Shown: positions 1 to 9,200 of the stretch, in pieces
Position numbering within the stretch: position 1 is the first letter of the stretch
How the letters are laid out: every line of letters begins with the position of its first letter
Origin: Cerasicoccus arenae
GTDB lineage: Bacteria; Verrucomicrobiota; Verrucomicrobiia; Opitutales; Cerasicoccaceae
Direction: 5' to 3'
Assembly: GCF_014651635.1 (NCBI RefSeq)
Contig: NZ_BMXG01000011.1
Coordinates: forward strand, 62,001 to 126,000
Length of the DNA stretch: 64,000 bases
The notes under the pieces: model-generated
The model's database searches: none
The model's input: the letters and a program-made list of their open reading frames with translations, nothing else
What the model was told of the DNA's origin: nothing
Program-made: the position numbers and the translations under genes

Positions 1-1
1 G

Positions 2-220
2 TTGCCGCTAGTGAATGCTGACCTGCAACAATATATTCCGGTGATTGCGGTCATCGGCGGGGTGATCGCTGTTGGCCTATTCGTCAAAAAGACGGGATGG
101 GTAGGCGTTGTAATTGTGGGAGTGTTGGCGGCGGTGTGGATCATGCGCACCAATCCGCAGTGGTTCGACAAACTCGACGGCACTATGGAGCGCATTGTTG
201 AGGTGAACCGTGGCGATTAA
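2..220 (+). CDS. Small membrane protein, possibly cut by the window edge
   Basis: A reading frame of about 72 codons runs from the window edge to a TAA stop. The apparent start is a TTG, so the true start may lie upstream of the window. The protein has two closely spaced hydrophobic segments (roughly residues 12-28 and 33-48) around a short KKTG turn, then a polar tail ending near residue 72. That layout fits a small two-helix inner-membrane protein. The pattern recalls TcpD-like conjugation proteins, but the resemblance is too weak for a name. It does not share the operators of the sugar genes that follow and probably belongs to another transcription unit. Confidence 0.45.
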   Translation: MPLVNADLQQYIPVIAVIGGVIAVGLFVKKTGWVGVVIVGVLAAVWIMRTNPQWFDKLDGTMERIVEVNRGD

Positions 221-290
221 TGCTGCCTCAGTGAAGTGATGCGGCTCGCGGTATCGATGCACCCACGTTCAAGAATTCGGTGTGTCTCGC

Positions 291-3128
291 TCAAAAGAAA
301 GCCATGAAGCTCTGGCTAACGTATGCCCGTGGGTCCTGACTGTAGTCATAGGCGCGTGGTTGCGGATCAAATCCGAGCTGTGTGCGCACCCGACAAATGA
401 TTAAGTGTAATTGCCAGCCATGATCTTGACTGGTGTCCACCCCGTAATCATTGGGTAGGGTTAATTGGTTTTCGTTGCGAATTTTTCGGGCAATGGATCT
501 GGATGGCATCTGCTGTGCATCCGGAATTTCGTAGGCGATCAAATTGTCGAGCAGCTCCAGAGATTCCGAGGTACTGATGGCCTTTCGTTGTGCGAGACGC
601 TCGACCGTCAAGGCAATGGATGTACGGACGTTAAGCGGGATTTCCGGCTCCAGGGCGCATGTACGCAATGCAGGCAAACAGGCATTGCTACCACAGCAAC
701 GAAGCATCACGACCGCAATGAGCCAGAAAGGAACATCAATTTCCTGACCGTAAGCGCCTTGGTTTTCCAACGGGTCCACTGCGCCGTTTTCACGGCCAAC
801 CAATGCCTCAATCAAGCGAGGTTCCGCAATCGGGTCGGCCCACATAGCCAAGACACAGGCGGCGTAAAAACTGGCCTTCGAATTTTGTGAATGAAGGACG
901 TTTCGTACTTCTTCGTTGTATCGACTGCGATCTTGCGACACCCGCCAAAGTGCGATGCCGGAGCGCCCTTGTTTCAGCGAATCAATGGGGTTGCATACGA
1001 CTTCATTGGCATGGTTGGTGGAGTCCGTATTTTCAATTCTGTGGTGGAGGACATCGTTGTCTTCGGAACGTGCGGCGGTGAGCCCCTTCATCGCGATGTT
1101 GGCAGCGGATGCGCCAGCGACTGCGCCGATGTGTTGCATGTCGCGTTGCATTCGGATCGCGTAGAATGCGTTGTTACTCATGCCAGCGGCACGGCAGGCA
1201 ATCCAGACGTTGTGCAAGCCCTTGGGCAACAGCATGCGATACGGTAGCTGGGTATGCAGCGGGTGACGAAAAAGTCGGCAGGCCCAGTAATAAAAAACCA
1301 TCTCATCATCTTCGAACTCAAAGTCAACGGAGTGAGAATCGGCGTGGCAACTTGCTTCGCCAATGCAGTCTTCGAAGCGTCGCTGAGCGACCAAGTCATC
1401 GAGCTGCAAAATGTAGTCCGTCTGAATGTGACGTGATTGTCGAATGCCCAGCAGCGGAGCAATCATCAGCAATTTATTTTTCTGAATAGCGGTTGATTCA
1501 TGATACTGCTGGATGCCTACTAGTCGCGCGCGAGACAAGTCTTCTGGGTCGTTTGGGTCAAGCCAGCCCGCGTCGAAGTTGATCGCCTTGAGCTTGGGCC
1601 GATGGTCCTCGTAATTAATTGTTAGCGCGGCTTGTGAGTAAGCGAGCGTTCGCCCGTCACCACTACGCCCGGTTTTATATGCTGCGCCCGCAAAGGCGCA
1701 GAGATCACCGTCACCGGTGCTATCAATATAGGTGCTGGCCTTGAGTCGCACCAGCTTGTCTCCAAAGGCAACCAAGGCTGCATTGACTTGGCCTTGATGA
1801 GACTCTACGCCAAACAATAATCCGTTGCCATAAAAGCTAACGCCGAGTTCATCGAAGAGCTGCATGATCGCCAATTTCTTGGCTTCATGATGCCAGGCGT
1901 CTTTATCGGGAGACTCGCCAATGAGCAGAATATTGATCTCATCAGTGAGCGCATCAATGCTTTCCATTTCTTTACTGCCGATGCCGAAAAAATAGCCCGT
2001 AATCCCGCCACCAGTACCCACGCCACCAGGGAAGTCGGCAAAGTCGATTGCGATCGTTTGAGCGCCTTGACGGGCAGAGGTGATGGCGGCCACTGAACCC
2101 GATGTTCCTGTGCCGACGACGAGTACTTCGCACTGCGATTCTTCATCGAAGGTGAGGCAATGTGGATCAATGGAATCGGCCGACGATGGAATATTTGCCA
2201 GCGTCATGCTCGCTGTTTTGGGCGTTGCGCATTGTGCGGACATTCCCCAGTTGTAGCGATCGGCTAACGTATGAAGATCAGTGGAGCAATAAGCTGGCGA
2301 CAGGCATTGCAGGTTACCCGGTTGAGAATCACTCAATGGAAGCACATGGCTTGAGTCGTAGATCGGATAGGGCTGTGATGCGCAGTGGCTGACAAGTAGA
2401 TCCTGATTTTCAGTAAAAGACGTGCGCAGTAAACGGAGCTTTTTCATCATCGTCTGATGCCAAGGGAGTTGAGCATCATCCCACGATAAATACCGTTCAC
2501 CTGCTTTGGTCGAAGCGCTTAGGCTCATGTTATGGGCATTGGAAAAATCGCTCAGCGGTGCCTCCAGCGCATCCCAGTGATTGGATTGCAGGGCGCAACT
2601 CCAACCCTGTCGGACGGTTCGGCGAGTCTGTTTTTCCCCGGTTGCCAAGCGCATCAAAATGCCTTGTTCCGTGGTGTCAATCCATTGGCGGGCGAATACA
2701 CGGCGCAGCCCGGCCTTGGTTGCTAAAAGCAATGATGTTATGTTCGAATCGTCGTATTCGACCTTAACTGGATAGGCGTAGAAAAGCACCTGGCATTCGC
2801 CGGACTCCATGCGAGAACGTAGTTCTTTCGCCGCCTGAATTTCAGCGACGACTGGGTCAAACTTATTATTGGCCGTGCGATTGATCAACTGGAGGCGGGA
2901 TAGCCAGCTTTGCCATGCCGCGGAATATTGCTGGTCTGTGGCATCGTTGATCAAGCAGGAGGTCGATTCCCACAAGAGCTGACCACTTGGCTCAATCAGC
3001 AGTATTTGTTGTCCATTGCTAACCAATCGCTCAGCCGCCGCATAGCCAATGTAGCCGGACCCAATCACGATTGTGTCGAACTGTTTATTGGAAAATGAAT
3101 GGGGGAGCGATTGCTTTCGTGAACTCAT
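291..3128 (-). CDS. FAD-dependent oxidoreductase with two dinucleotide-binding motifs
   Basis: A 945-residue protein with no clear signal peptide. A first Rossmann motif, GSGYIG, is at residues 23-28 with an acidic residue after beta-2 (LLIEPSG, about 46). A second, GTGTSG, lies near residue 338 and is followed by a glycine-rich PGGVGTGGG segment and an STGDGD motif near 474, which is typical of the FAD_oxidored family found in Planctomycetes and Verrucomicrobia sugar loci. The C-terminal third (about 720-900) is helical and HEAT-like. The family is thought to oxidise or rearrange sugars, but the substrate is unknown. The gene is divergent from the LacI regulator at 3223 and shares a 94-bp intergenic region holding a TTCAAA-type operator, so it is probably controlled by that regulator. 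Confidence 0.85.
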   Translation of the reverse strand: MSSRKQSLPHSFSNKQFDTIVIGSGYIGYAAAERLVSNGQQILLIEPSGQLLWESTSCLINDATDQQYSAAWQSWLSRLQLINRTANNKFDPVVAEIQAAKELRSRMESGECQVLFYAYPVKVEYDDSNITSLLLATKAGLRRVFARQWIDTTEQGILMRLATGEKQTRRTVRQGWSCALQSNHWDALEAPLSDFSNAHNMSLSASTKAGERYLSWDDAQLPWHQTMMKKLRLLRTSFTENQDLLVSHCASQPYPIYDSSHVLPLSDSQPGNLQCLSPAYCSTDLHTLADRYNWGMSAQCATPKTASMTLANIPSSADSIDPHCLTFDEESQCEVLVVGTGTSGSVAAITSARQGAQTIAIDFADFPGGVGTGGGITGYFFGIGSKEMESIDALTDEINILLIGESPDKDAWHHEAKKLAIMQLFDELGVSFYGNGLLFGVESHQGQVNAALVAFGDKLVRLKASTYIDSTGDGDLCAFAGAAYKTGRSGDGRTLAYSQAALTINYEDHRPKLKAINFDAGWLDPNDPEDLSRARLVGIQQYHESTAIQKNKLLMIAPLLGIRQSRHIQTDYILQLDDLVAQRRFEDCIGEASCHADSHSVDFEFEDDEMVFYYWACRLFRHPLHTQLPYRMLLPKGLHNVWIACRAAGMSNNAFYAIRMQRDMQHIGAVAGASAANIAMKGLTAARSEDNDVLHHRIENTDSTNHANEVVCNPIDSLKQGRSGIALWRVSQDRSRYNEEVRNVLHSQNSKASFYAACVLAMWADPIAEPRLIEALVGRENGAVDPLENQGAYGQEIDVPFWLIAVVMLRCCGSNACLPALRTCALEPEIPLNVRTSIALTVERLAQRKAISTSESLELLDNLIAYEIPDAQQMPSRSIARKIRNENQLTLPNDYGVDTSQDHGWQLHLIICRVRTQLGFDPQPRAYDYSQDPRAYVSQSFMAFF

Positions 3129-3208
3129 AATACATCGATGCGGGGAGGGAGGCCTCGCACTTGAAATTGAGTATTTAAGATGACTACTTGACGTCAGCCT
3201 TTATTGGA

Positions 3209-3222
3209 TTCAAACAGTTGAA
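3209..3222. promoter_or_regulatory. Operator, TTCAAA-N2-TTTGAA class (one mismatch)
   Basis: The palindrome TTCAAACAGTTGAA directly abuts the ATG of the LacI gene at 3223 and covers the place where a Shine-Dalgarno sequence would sit. Two exact copies of the class lie at 5014 and 5080. The position suggests autorepression, with possible control of the divergent oxidoreductase. Confidence 0.65.
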
Positions 3223-4242
3223 ATGGCTAGATATGTAACGATCAAGGACATCGCGAATCGGGCAGAGGTTCACTACTCCACGGTCTCTCTGGCATTGAGA
3301 AACGACCCCCGGCTGGCGCAGGAGACTCGCAATAAAATTCAGGCGCTGGCCGAGGAAATGGGTTACGTGCCCAGTGCTGCGATGAAGGCCCTGTGCGCCT
3401 ATCGTGAAAGCAACAAACTCCAGCCCATCCGCAGTGGTTTGGCCTACTTAACCAATATGCCGCGTGATGATTCCTTTGGCAGTATGGTTTATCAGCGGGC
3501 CCGGAATAAAGCCAGCAGCCTGGGCTACGATTTGATCCAGTATAACCTGAGTGACGCCGACAGCCGGCTGGCGCATTTTAAATCCATTTGGTGGAATACC
3601 GGTATCAGTGGAGTCATGGTAGGCCCGTTCCTCGGCTCTGGGAATTGTTTGGATGACGATTGGGATCGCTTTATCGTGGTGGCATACGGCTATTCGGTGG
3701 ACAGCCCCCATTTCTCGCGCGCTGTTCTGGACCACTATCATAACATGCTCACGCATTTGGAGATTCTCCGCAGTCGGTCCTATCAGCGAATCGGGATGAT
3801 CTTATCGCAAAACTTAAGCAACCGCACGCATGGCATTTTGCACAGCGCCTATCTCTACGACCAAGTCAAGAATCGCGCGGCGCGTATCCCTCCCAACAGC
3901 GGAGACATTGATAGTCCGGAGAAGATGCGGGACTGGATCACCAGCAAGCGTCTGGATGCTGTCATTGGCCATCGTGACCATTATCAGCTTATTCTAAGCG
4001 CTGGTTTGCGTATACCGGAAGACATCGGCTTCACGCTGATTGGCTGGAAAGATTACGAACCGCGGACACAAGAACACATTGCAGGATTTAACAGCAAACC
4101 GGAGATGTTGGCCGAAAATGCAGTGGCGTTTCTAGTCTCTCAAATATACGAGCATGCTTATGGACTGCCCGAAACTCCACGTTCGCTAATGATTGAAGGC
4201 GAATTCCATGAGGGCGAAACCATCCGTAGACCACAGGCTTAG
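3223..4242 (+). CDS. LacI-family transcriptional regulator (regulon 1)
   Basis: A 339-residue regulator of typical LacI length. The N-terminal helix-turn-helix (about residues 6-25) has the pattern TIKDIANRAEVHYSTVSLAL and is followed by a hinge helix around residues 48-57. The rest resembles a periplasmic-binding-protein-like sugar-sensing domain ending near residue 335. It is divergent from the FAD oxidoreductase and convergent with the pseudopilin gene downstream (19 bp gap). A palindrome of the TTCAAA-N2-TTTGAA class sits immediately before its start codon, and copies precede the two neighbouring genes, so it is the likely repressor of this small regulon. The effector sugar is unknown. 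Confidence 0.9.
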   Translation: MARYVTIKDIANRAEVHYSTVSLALRNDPRLAQETRNKIQALAEEMGYVPSAAMKALCAYRESNKLQPIRSGLAYLTNMPRDDSFGSMVYQRARNKASSLGYDLIQYNLSDADSRLAHFKSIWWNTGISGVMVGPFLGSGNCLDDDWDRFIVVAYGYSVDSPHFSRAVLDHYHNMLTHLEILRSRSYQRIGMILSQNLSNRTHGILHSAYLYDQVKNRAARIPPNSGDIDSPEKMRDWITSKRLDAVIGHRDHYQLILSAGLRIPEDIGFTLIGWKDYEPRTQEHIAGFNSKPEMLAENAVAFLVSQIYEHAYGLPETPRSLMIEGEFHEGETIRRPQA

Positions 4243-4261
4243 AAGAATCCAATCAGCCTAC

Positions 4262-4966
4262 TTAGTTGGGAATTAGCCAAGGCTTAATGTCATCGGATAA
4301 ATCTGACATATCATGTGATTCGACATGTCCGTCGTAGTAGGCCACTGCGGCTTTCTCATTGTAGCGATAGGCCACTGCACTATTGAGTGACTCTTCTGCT
4401 CCTTTGTATTTTGCCGATCCATAATAGGAGACAATCCAGTCCAGCGCATCAGTCATCGCGATGACATCGCTTGGGTTTTCCAGCTTGTAGCTATTAATTT
4501 GCCAAGCATTGCCTGCGTCAGAATAGCCAGTGAAGCCTGTAATGTTCATGGCGTAAGATCGGTCAAAGCGCCGCTCGCCATCGCTAGCTAGCACGTTTGC
4601 ATTGGGCGAAATAAGCTCATCCGGCCATGCTTGTTCTTTGGCGATTCCGAGCAAAGCTCGATAGTCTTCATTTTCCAGCCATCGTGTCAGCGTCCCTTCT
4701 TCGTTGCGCGACAGAATTGGAACATACTGGCCCGCATGCTCACTGGCGTAAAGTGCGTTCGCAATCTGCAGTTGGCGAATATTGCTCATGCTTTTACTCA
4801 AAAACGAGTTCCCGCGAATCGAGCCGATAGTTGGGATCAGGATGGCTGCAAGAATACCAATAATGGCCACGACCGATAGAAGTTCAACTAAAGTAAAACC
4901 ACGCGGTTGGGGTGAGATCAAAGGTAAGCGACTTTTGAGGGGTAAACGAATGCGTATCGAATGCAT
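4262..4966 (-). CDS. Type II secretion/pilin-like pseudopilin (regulon 1)
   Basis: A protein of about 234 residues with a prepilin leader and cleavage motif, PRG^FTLVELL, followed by the hydrophobic stretch SVVAIIGILAAILIPTIG; the +5 glutamate is present. The C-terminal half has a YYDGHV motif, matching the DG end of the H-X9-DG processing-associated domain common in Planctomycetes and Verrucomicrobia. I chose the ATG at 4966; a longer frame opens with TTG at 5002 but adds only a non-leader-like stretch. An exact operator copy lies at 5014-5027, directly upstream, so it should be induced with the neighbouring PEP-CTERM and beta-helix genes. It probably builds an extracellular or periplasmic pseudopilus, though this is inferred. 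Confidence 0.85.
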   Translation of the reverse strand: MHSIRIRLPLKSRLPLISPQPRGFTLVELLSVVAIIGILAAILIPTIGSIRGNSFLSKSMSNIRQLQIANALYASEHAGQYVPILSRNEEGTLTRWLENEDYRALLGIAKEQAWPDELISPNANVLASDGERRFDRSYAMNITGFTGYSDAGNAWQINSYKLENPSDVIAMTDALDWIVSYYGSAKYKGAEESLNSAVAYRYNEKAAVAYYDGHVESHDMSDLSDDIKPWLIPN

Positions 4967-5013
4967 AGTGGTTGAATTTGAGCTGGTCAAAAAAAATGGC
5001 AATAGAGTCGCGA

Positions 5014-5027
5014 TTCAAACTTTTGAA
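5014..5027. promoter_or_regulatory. Operator, TTCAAA-N2-TTTGAA class (exact)
   Basis: The perfect palindrome TTCAAACTTTTGAA lies 48 bp upstream of the pseudopilin ATG at 4966. It is one of three copies clustered around the LacI gene at 3223. Confidence 0.7.
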
Positions 5028-5079
5028 TGATGAATTTATCCAAGACGAGTCAAAGCGGTATTTTCATTAATGGCATTGT

Positions 5080-5093
5080 TTCAAATGTTTGAA
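5080..5093. promoter_or_regulatory. Operator, TTCAAA-N2-TTTGAA class (exact)
   Basis: The perfect palindrome TTCAAATGTTTGAA lies 79 bp upstream of the PEP-CTERM gene at 5172. It shares a divergent intergenic region with the 5014 copy, so the two sites could support looping. Confidence 0.7.
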
Positions 5094-5171
5094 TGCTTAA
5101 TCAATTGCGGTTATCGACGTAACAACTAGCAAAAGACTTCAACACTGATTCATCCCAAACAAAAGTTATCC

Positions 5172-6086
5172 ATGAAGACATGCACCCCTCAACACCTCCT
5201 GACGCTCGGCACATTGATGGCCGTTCTTACTGGTGCGTCCACTCTCGGCGCAACAACCCTTATTGATTATGGTCCCAGCAGTAGCTACGTGAGCGGGGAT
5301 GTCAATTTCGCCCGCACCGCAGGTAGCACTGGCACTGGCCCATTCATTTTCCGCCGTAGCTTTAATGATTCCAGTGCTGATCCTTTGAGCCCGACTTCTG
5401 CTTACAGCGGCCCGACATTTTACGGTGGGTATCAGTTTATTTCTTCAAGTATCGATCAAGGGTTCAGCCGTCAGCAGATTCGCAATAATGCCAGCCCGGA
5501 CACGACGGATCAAATTTACCTACAATCGTTTAACTCTGGTGGTTGGCTCGGGAGCGATCTTTCGCTCGCTGGCGTGTATATCTTCAAGCAGGACGATTTC
5601 GGTGGCGGCCTCGACACTGGCTCGGTCGCTCTTGACGGAATTTCTTTCTCCACAACCGGCTTCATCAACTCTGCAGATGGAACTATCAATTTTGATGGCC
5701 GCTATGTTGTTCAGATTGATAATGGGGACTACTACCTCTCCCAAACGACATTGGATTTGCGCCAAAATAATGGAAGTTTTTCAATCAGTGGCACCACACT
5801 GGAAAACGAGCTTTGGGCAGTATATAATCCTTCTATCGATCTGGATTTTGACGAAGGATCCGCAAGCTTCAATAGTTTGTCGCTGACAGGCGTAACTGCG
5901 ATTGGGCTCTATTTTGAAGAAAACTCCTGGGCCGGAACTGATGCTTCCAGCACTGCCTACGGATTGGGTGTGCGCTCTTTTCAGGCAACCGGAACAAGTA
6001 TCCCAGAGCCGTCAACGTCGGTGCTATTGATGGGGTTGGGTGGTATTATCGCTGCAGCATTCATTAAGCGTCGCCGTTCCAACTAG
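5172..6086 (+). CDS. PEP-CTERM sorting-domain protein (regulon 1)
   Basis: A 304-residue secreted protein. It has an N-terminal signal peptide (about residues 1-27, ending LGA) and a C-terminal sorting tail: the motif SIPEPSTS near residue 278, a hydrophobic helix (VLLMGLGGIIAAAF), and a basic KRRR end. Such tails are recognised by exosortase, which would be encoded elsewhere. The middle region is rich in Ser, Thr, Gly and Asn and looks like a beta-sandwich; I recognise no catalytic motif. It follows two operator copies and is likely transcribed with the beta-helix lipoprotein 110 bp downstream. A role in holding or binding polysaccharide at the surface is an inference from context. Confidence 0.85.
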   Translation: MKTCTPQHLLTLGTLMAVLTGASTLGATTLIDYGPSSSYVSGDVNFARTAGSTGTGPFIFRRSFNDSSADPLSPTSAYSGPTFYGGYQFISSSIDQGFSRQQIRNNASPDTTDQIYLQSFNSGGWLGSDLSLAGVYIFKQDDFGGGLDTGSVALDGISFSTTGFINSADGTINFDGRYVVQIDNGDYYLSQTTLDLRQNNGSFSISGTTLENELWAVYNPSIDLDFDEGSASFNSLSLTGVTAIGLYFEENSWAGTDASSTAYGLGVRSFQATGTSIPEPSTSVLLMGLGGIIAAAFIKRRRSN

Positions 6087-6195
6087 CATGGCCTTTGGCT
6101 GTCTTTGCAGCCACCGGGTTGGCTAAATCGTGACTCTGGCCAAAGGGTCGGCGTGTGTAGTCACGACGACCCTATTCGCTAATGGGAAGAAATAT

Positions 6196-8010
6196 ATGAG
6201 AAGCTTATTTCTAATAGGTGCCATGGCGTCGCTATCGATATTGCCCGCCTGCTTTAAAGACAAATCAGCACAAATCGACATGCAAACAACGCAGCCAAAA
6301 AACGTTTCTAGCTCGATCCCGGAAGGGCATTGGCAGAGCGAGTTATATTCGGAGAATTGGGAGCCGTTTCCTAGCCTTAGCTTTGAGTCGGATAGGATCA
6401 TTCAAGACTTCTCCTATGCGGGTTATGCAAGCGGCGAGCAGCCAATACCTTCGCTCGCAGAGGCACCGGTTATTAACGTAACAGAATTTGGCGCTGATCC
6501 AACCGGTGAGGCTGATAGCACAAAGGCGATTCAGGACGCGATCAACCGCGCCGCTTCATTGCGGCAACCCGTTGTCGTTTATATGCCGGAAGGCACCTAT
6601 CGCATATCACCGCAACGAGCAAAGGCACCAGTCCTGATTATCCGCAAAAGCAACATCGTGCTACGCGGTGCGGGCGTGGATAAAACACGGCTTTTCAATG
6701 ATAGCTACGAGATGCGTGGTCAGAGTATCATTCACATTGCTGCGCCTGGTGCTGCCTCTTGGAGCAATGAGGAAGGGGCTGTGGTCCCAATTGTGCAGGA
6801 TTTGCCGAATCCAACAATAGAAATACCAATTGCAGACAGCACGCAGTTCCAAGTTGGTGAGGATATCATTATTCGGGCAGACCCGACGGTAGAGTGGATT
6901 GAAGATCACCACGAAACCGATTGGTTGGGCTATGAAGAGAAGATTGGCAGTATGCTTTATCTTCGCCGCATAAAGGCAATTGATCGTGAGCAGAACGTGC
7001 TGACGATCGACATCCCAACGCGTTACATGCTCAAGCAAAGCTACAATGCACGCGTCTATCCCAAAACGGGGATCCTCCGAGAGATCGGACTGGAAGACTT
7101 TTCCATCGGCAATCGTGAGCATCCCGGCAAGGACGGTTGGGAGAATCTGGACTTTGCAACGCCGAACAGTGAATACACCAAGCGCTTAGCCGAGGGCTAC
7201 AACTTGCCCGCAGACTTTGCCGAGAAACGCAAGAGCGCCGCTGATGTTCATTTTTCCTATGCGATAACGATGGTTGGCGTCGCCGATTCCTGGATTCGTA
7301 ATGTTCAGGCATATCATCCGGATGAGAACGGAACGGATGTTCAATTGCTTTCCAATGGAATACGGTTGAAGGAATGCCAGCGCATCTCGGTGATCAACTG
7401 CATCATGCGATATCCTCAATATGGCGGGGGCGGGGGCAATGGCTACATGTTCCGCCTGGACAACTGCAATGAATGCCTACTGGAGAATTGCACTGCCGCC
7501 TTTGCACGTCACGGGTATTCTATCAGCGGAATGGCGAGCTCTGGTAATGTCCTGTATCGTTGTCAGGATATTGAAACTGGTCATCAGGTTTCTGGCAGTG
7601 GACATACCCAGGGTAAGGGAAGCGATCACCATATGTATTTCAGCCACTCCAATCTCTTTGATAATTGTGTTGCCGAAAATAGCTGGTTTGAGGCACGTGA
7701 TCGCTACTACGAACGGATGTCGAAGCCGAAGCATAATACAACTTCAGCCCACACGGTTTTTTGGAATTCAGAAGGACGTTCGAACAGGGACCGGCCCTAT
7801 GCCGTCTGGAGCATGCAAGCAAAATACGGGTATGTGATTGGGACAAAAGGGGCGGCTAGTGACGTTCGTACGAATGGCGATTATCCTGAACGCGCCAAAG
7901 TCAGCGATCCCGTTGATCACGTTGAGGGTATTGGGCAAGGAAGTGAATTGTATCCGGTGTCGCTTTTCCAAGACCAACGCGCGCGCCGTTTGGGCACTTT
8001 GGCACCTTAG
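6196..8010 (+). CDS. Pectate-lyase-like right-handed beta-helix lipoprotein
   Basis: A 604-residue protein starting at the ATG at 6196, preceded by a GGGAAG Shine-Dalgarno-like stretch. A GTG 66 bp upstream would place residues in front of the signal and is rejected. The signal ends in a lipobox with Cys19 (LPAC), so it should be an outer-membrane or periplasmic lipoprotein. From about residue 93 the pattern NVTEFGADPTGEADSTKAIQ is the classic opening of the Pectate_lyase_3 fold, followed by many short Asn/Gly/Val repeats of a beta-helix. Substrate is unknown; lyases and GH28/GH55-like hydrolases share this fold. It is the probable enzyme of regulon 1. Confidence 0.8.
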   Translation: MRSLFLIGAMASLSILPACFKDKSAQIDMQTTQPKNVSSSIPEGHWQSELYSENWEPFPSLSFESDRIIQDFSYAGYASGEQPIPSLAEAPVINVTEFGADPTGEADSTKAIQDAINRAASLRQPVVVYMPEGTYRISPQRAKAPVLIIRKSNIVLRGAGVDKTRLFNDSYEMRGQSIIHIAAPGAASWSNEEGAVVPIVQDLPNPTIEIPIADSTQFQVGEDIIIRADPTVEWIEDHHETDWLGYEEKIGSMLYLRRIKAIDREQNVLTIDIPTRYMLKQSYNARVYPKTGILREIGLEDFSIGNREHPGKDGWENLDFATPNSEYTKRLAEGYNLPADFAEKRKSAADVHFSYAITMVGVADSWIRNVQAYHPDENGTDVQLLSNGIRLKECQRISVINCIMRYPQYGGGGGNGYMFRLDNCNECLLENCTAAFARHGYSISGMASSGNVLYRCQDIETGHQVSGSGHTQGKGSDHHMYFSHSNLFDNCVAENSWFEARDRYYERMSKPKHNTTSAHTVFWNSEGRSNRDRPYAVWSMQAKYGYVIGTKGAASDVRTNGDYPERAKVSDPVDHVEGIGQGSELYPVSLFQDQRARRLGTLAP

Positions 8011-8201
8011 TCAGAATCGAGGATAACTAATTCAGGGTTGTGGACGACGGTCACCCCAGGTTTGGCTCGTTTGCTTGTGCCGTCATTTTGGCAACATAGT
8101 CTTGGCGGGCGTAGCTGAAGGGCTTGCTGCTACTCTCGCATTGATATCCGGAATGGGGATACCTCAAAATTATCCAGGGGCGGCACATCAATTGAATAAG
8201 A

Positions 8202-8228
8202 AAAGCCGCCTGTGGTTCAGGCGGCTTT
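8202..8228. terminator. Bidirectional hairpin terminator between convergent genes
   Basis: An 11-bp perfect stem (AAAGCCGCCTG ... CAGGCGGCTTT) with a 5-nt loop lies between the convergent ends at 8010 and 8252. The stem has A-rich and T-rich outer ends on both strands, so it could terminate either transcript. Confidence 0.8.
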
Positions 8229-8251
8229 GTAAAAGAAGCTAAATTTTTGGA

Positions 8252-9169
8252 TTACCGGCGGCGCTGTCTAGTGATTAGCACGCCGAGTATTATTAGACCC
8301 GTGAGCATCGCGTAAGCACTTGGTTCTGGGACGGTGGCTGCGTTTATTTGGTAGTCGCCGCCACCCAAGTCTATGAAGGTGATGTTTGTTGGGTCAATTG
8401 CGCCCTCATAGCGATACAGGCCAGTATTAATCGCAGTTTCTACTTCAGTCGGACTGTCGACGTCGGATAGCGAAATACTTCCACCGTTAGAGGTGAAATC
8501 CACATAGCCATTCGTGCCGTCAAAACCGAATAGGCCTGCAATGGATGGGCCGTTGTCCACGAGAGAAACGGAAGCACCATCCACGGTTACGATTGTCGTG
8601 TTGATGGTGGTAGCCATGACGCTGCCGCCAACAAAACTAACGCCGCTATTGAAGCTGAATGCTGTTAATGGTTGGAACTCGCCACTGACGTTTAAATTGG
8701 CCCCGCTGCTTAGAGCGAAAGAACCGAAATTAACGGGATCATAAATAAAGTTGCCAGCATTGTAGCTGAAGGTTCCGCCTACGGATATTGATGTGCCCGC
8801 ATCGCGAATCATGTTTCCGGCAGTTCCCGTATCAAAAATGCCTCCTGCTTCAACGACCAGATTACCGCCGACACCCTGAATCCATGCAACGCCGTTGATT
8901 TGTTCCCAATGTCCGCCGTTTTGAACGGTGAGGGTGCTTCCGCCTTGGAGGACGAAGTCACCGCCTGGATCATACTGCGCGCTGGCATTCAGGACCGCAT
9001 CATCAGTGCCGTTTAATACTGGAACTGTGTCTGTGTCCCAGTTGGTTGGAGTGAACCAAAGGTTGTCGCCACCACCACCATCCCATGAGATTGTAGCAGC
9101 TTGAGTTGAGAGGCTGCCTGCCAAGATGGCGGCTGCTGTTAGTACGGGGATTTTCATTGGAGTATTCAT
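8252..9169 (-). CDS. PEP-CTERM protein, beta-roll type (regulon 2)
   Basis: A 305-residue protein with a signal peptide (residues 1-24, ending TQA) and a C-terminal PEP-CTERM tail: VPEPSAYAML, a hydrophobic helix and a RQRRR end. The mature start carries TISWDGGGGDNLWFTPTNWD, a motif common in autotransporter-like or beta-strand repeat surface proteins. The middle has short Gly/Asn/Thr-rich strands. It is transcribed away from the next gene; a TGCA-N6-TGCA operator lies 32 bp upstream of its start. The start at 9169 is retained, though an ATG 12 bp later gives an equally good signal peptide. Likely a surface-displayed component of the beta-glucan regulon; function not known. Confidence 0.82.
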   Translation of the reverse strand: MNTPMKIPVLTAAAILAGSLSTQAATISWDGGGGDNLWFTPTNWDTDTVPVLNGTDDAVLNASAQYDPGGDFVLQGGSTLTVQNGGHWEQINGVAWIQGVGGNLVVEAGGIFDTGTAGNMIRDAGTSISVGGTFSYNAGNFIYDPVNFGSFALSSGANLNVSGEFQPLTAFSFNSGVSFVGGSVMATTINTTIVTVDGASVSLVDNGPSIAGLFGFDGTNGYVDFTSNGGSISLSDVDSPTEVETAINTGLYRYEGAIDPTNITFIDLGGGDYQINAATVPEPSAYAMLTGLIILGVLITRQRRR

Positions 9170-9200
9170 AGGTTATTGATGCAAGGAGTATAGTTTAAGT

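Noticed and set aside
2-220. TcpD-like conjugation protein at the left edge
   Set aside because: Only size and hydrophobic pattern agree. No other conjugation gene is in the window, so I left it as an unnamed membrane protein.
465-2775. Several open frames on the plus strand opposite the FAD oxidoreductase
   Set aside because: They lie wholly inside a gene with clear motifs on the other strand, show no signal or domain of their own and are arginine/cysteine-rich, as expected for shadow frames.
3189-3196. TGACGTCA palindrome between the FAD and LacI genes
   Set aside because: It is a single copy in the window with no partner sites, so unlike the repeated operators it cannot be supported as a regulatory site.
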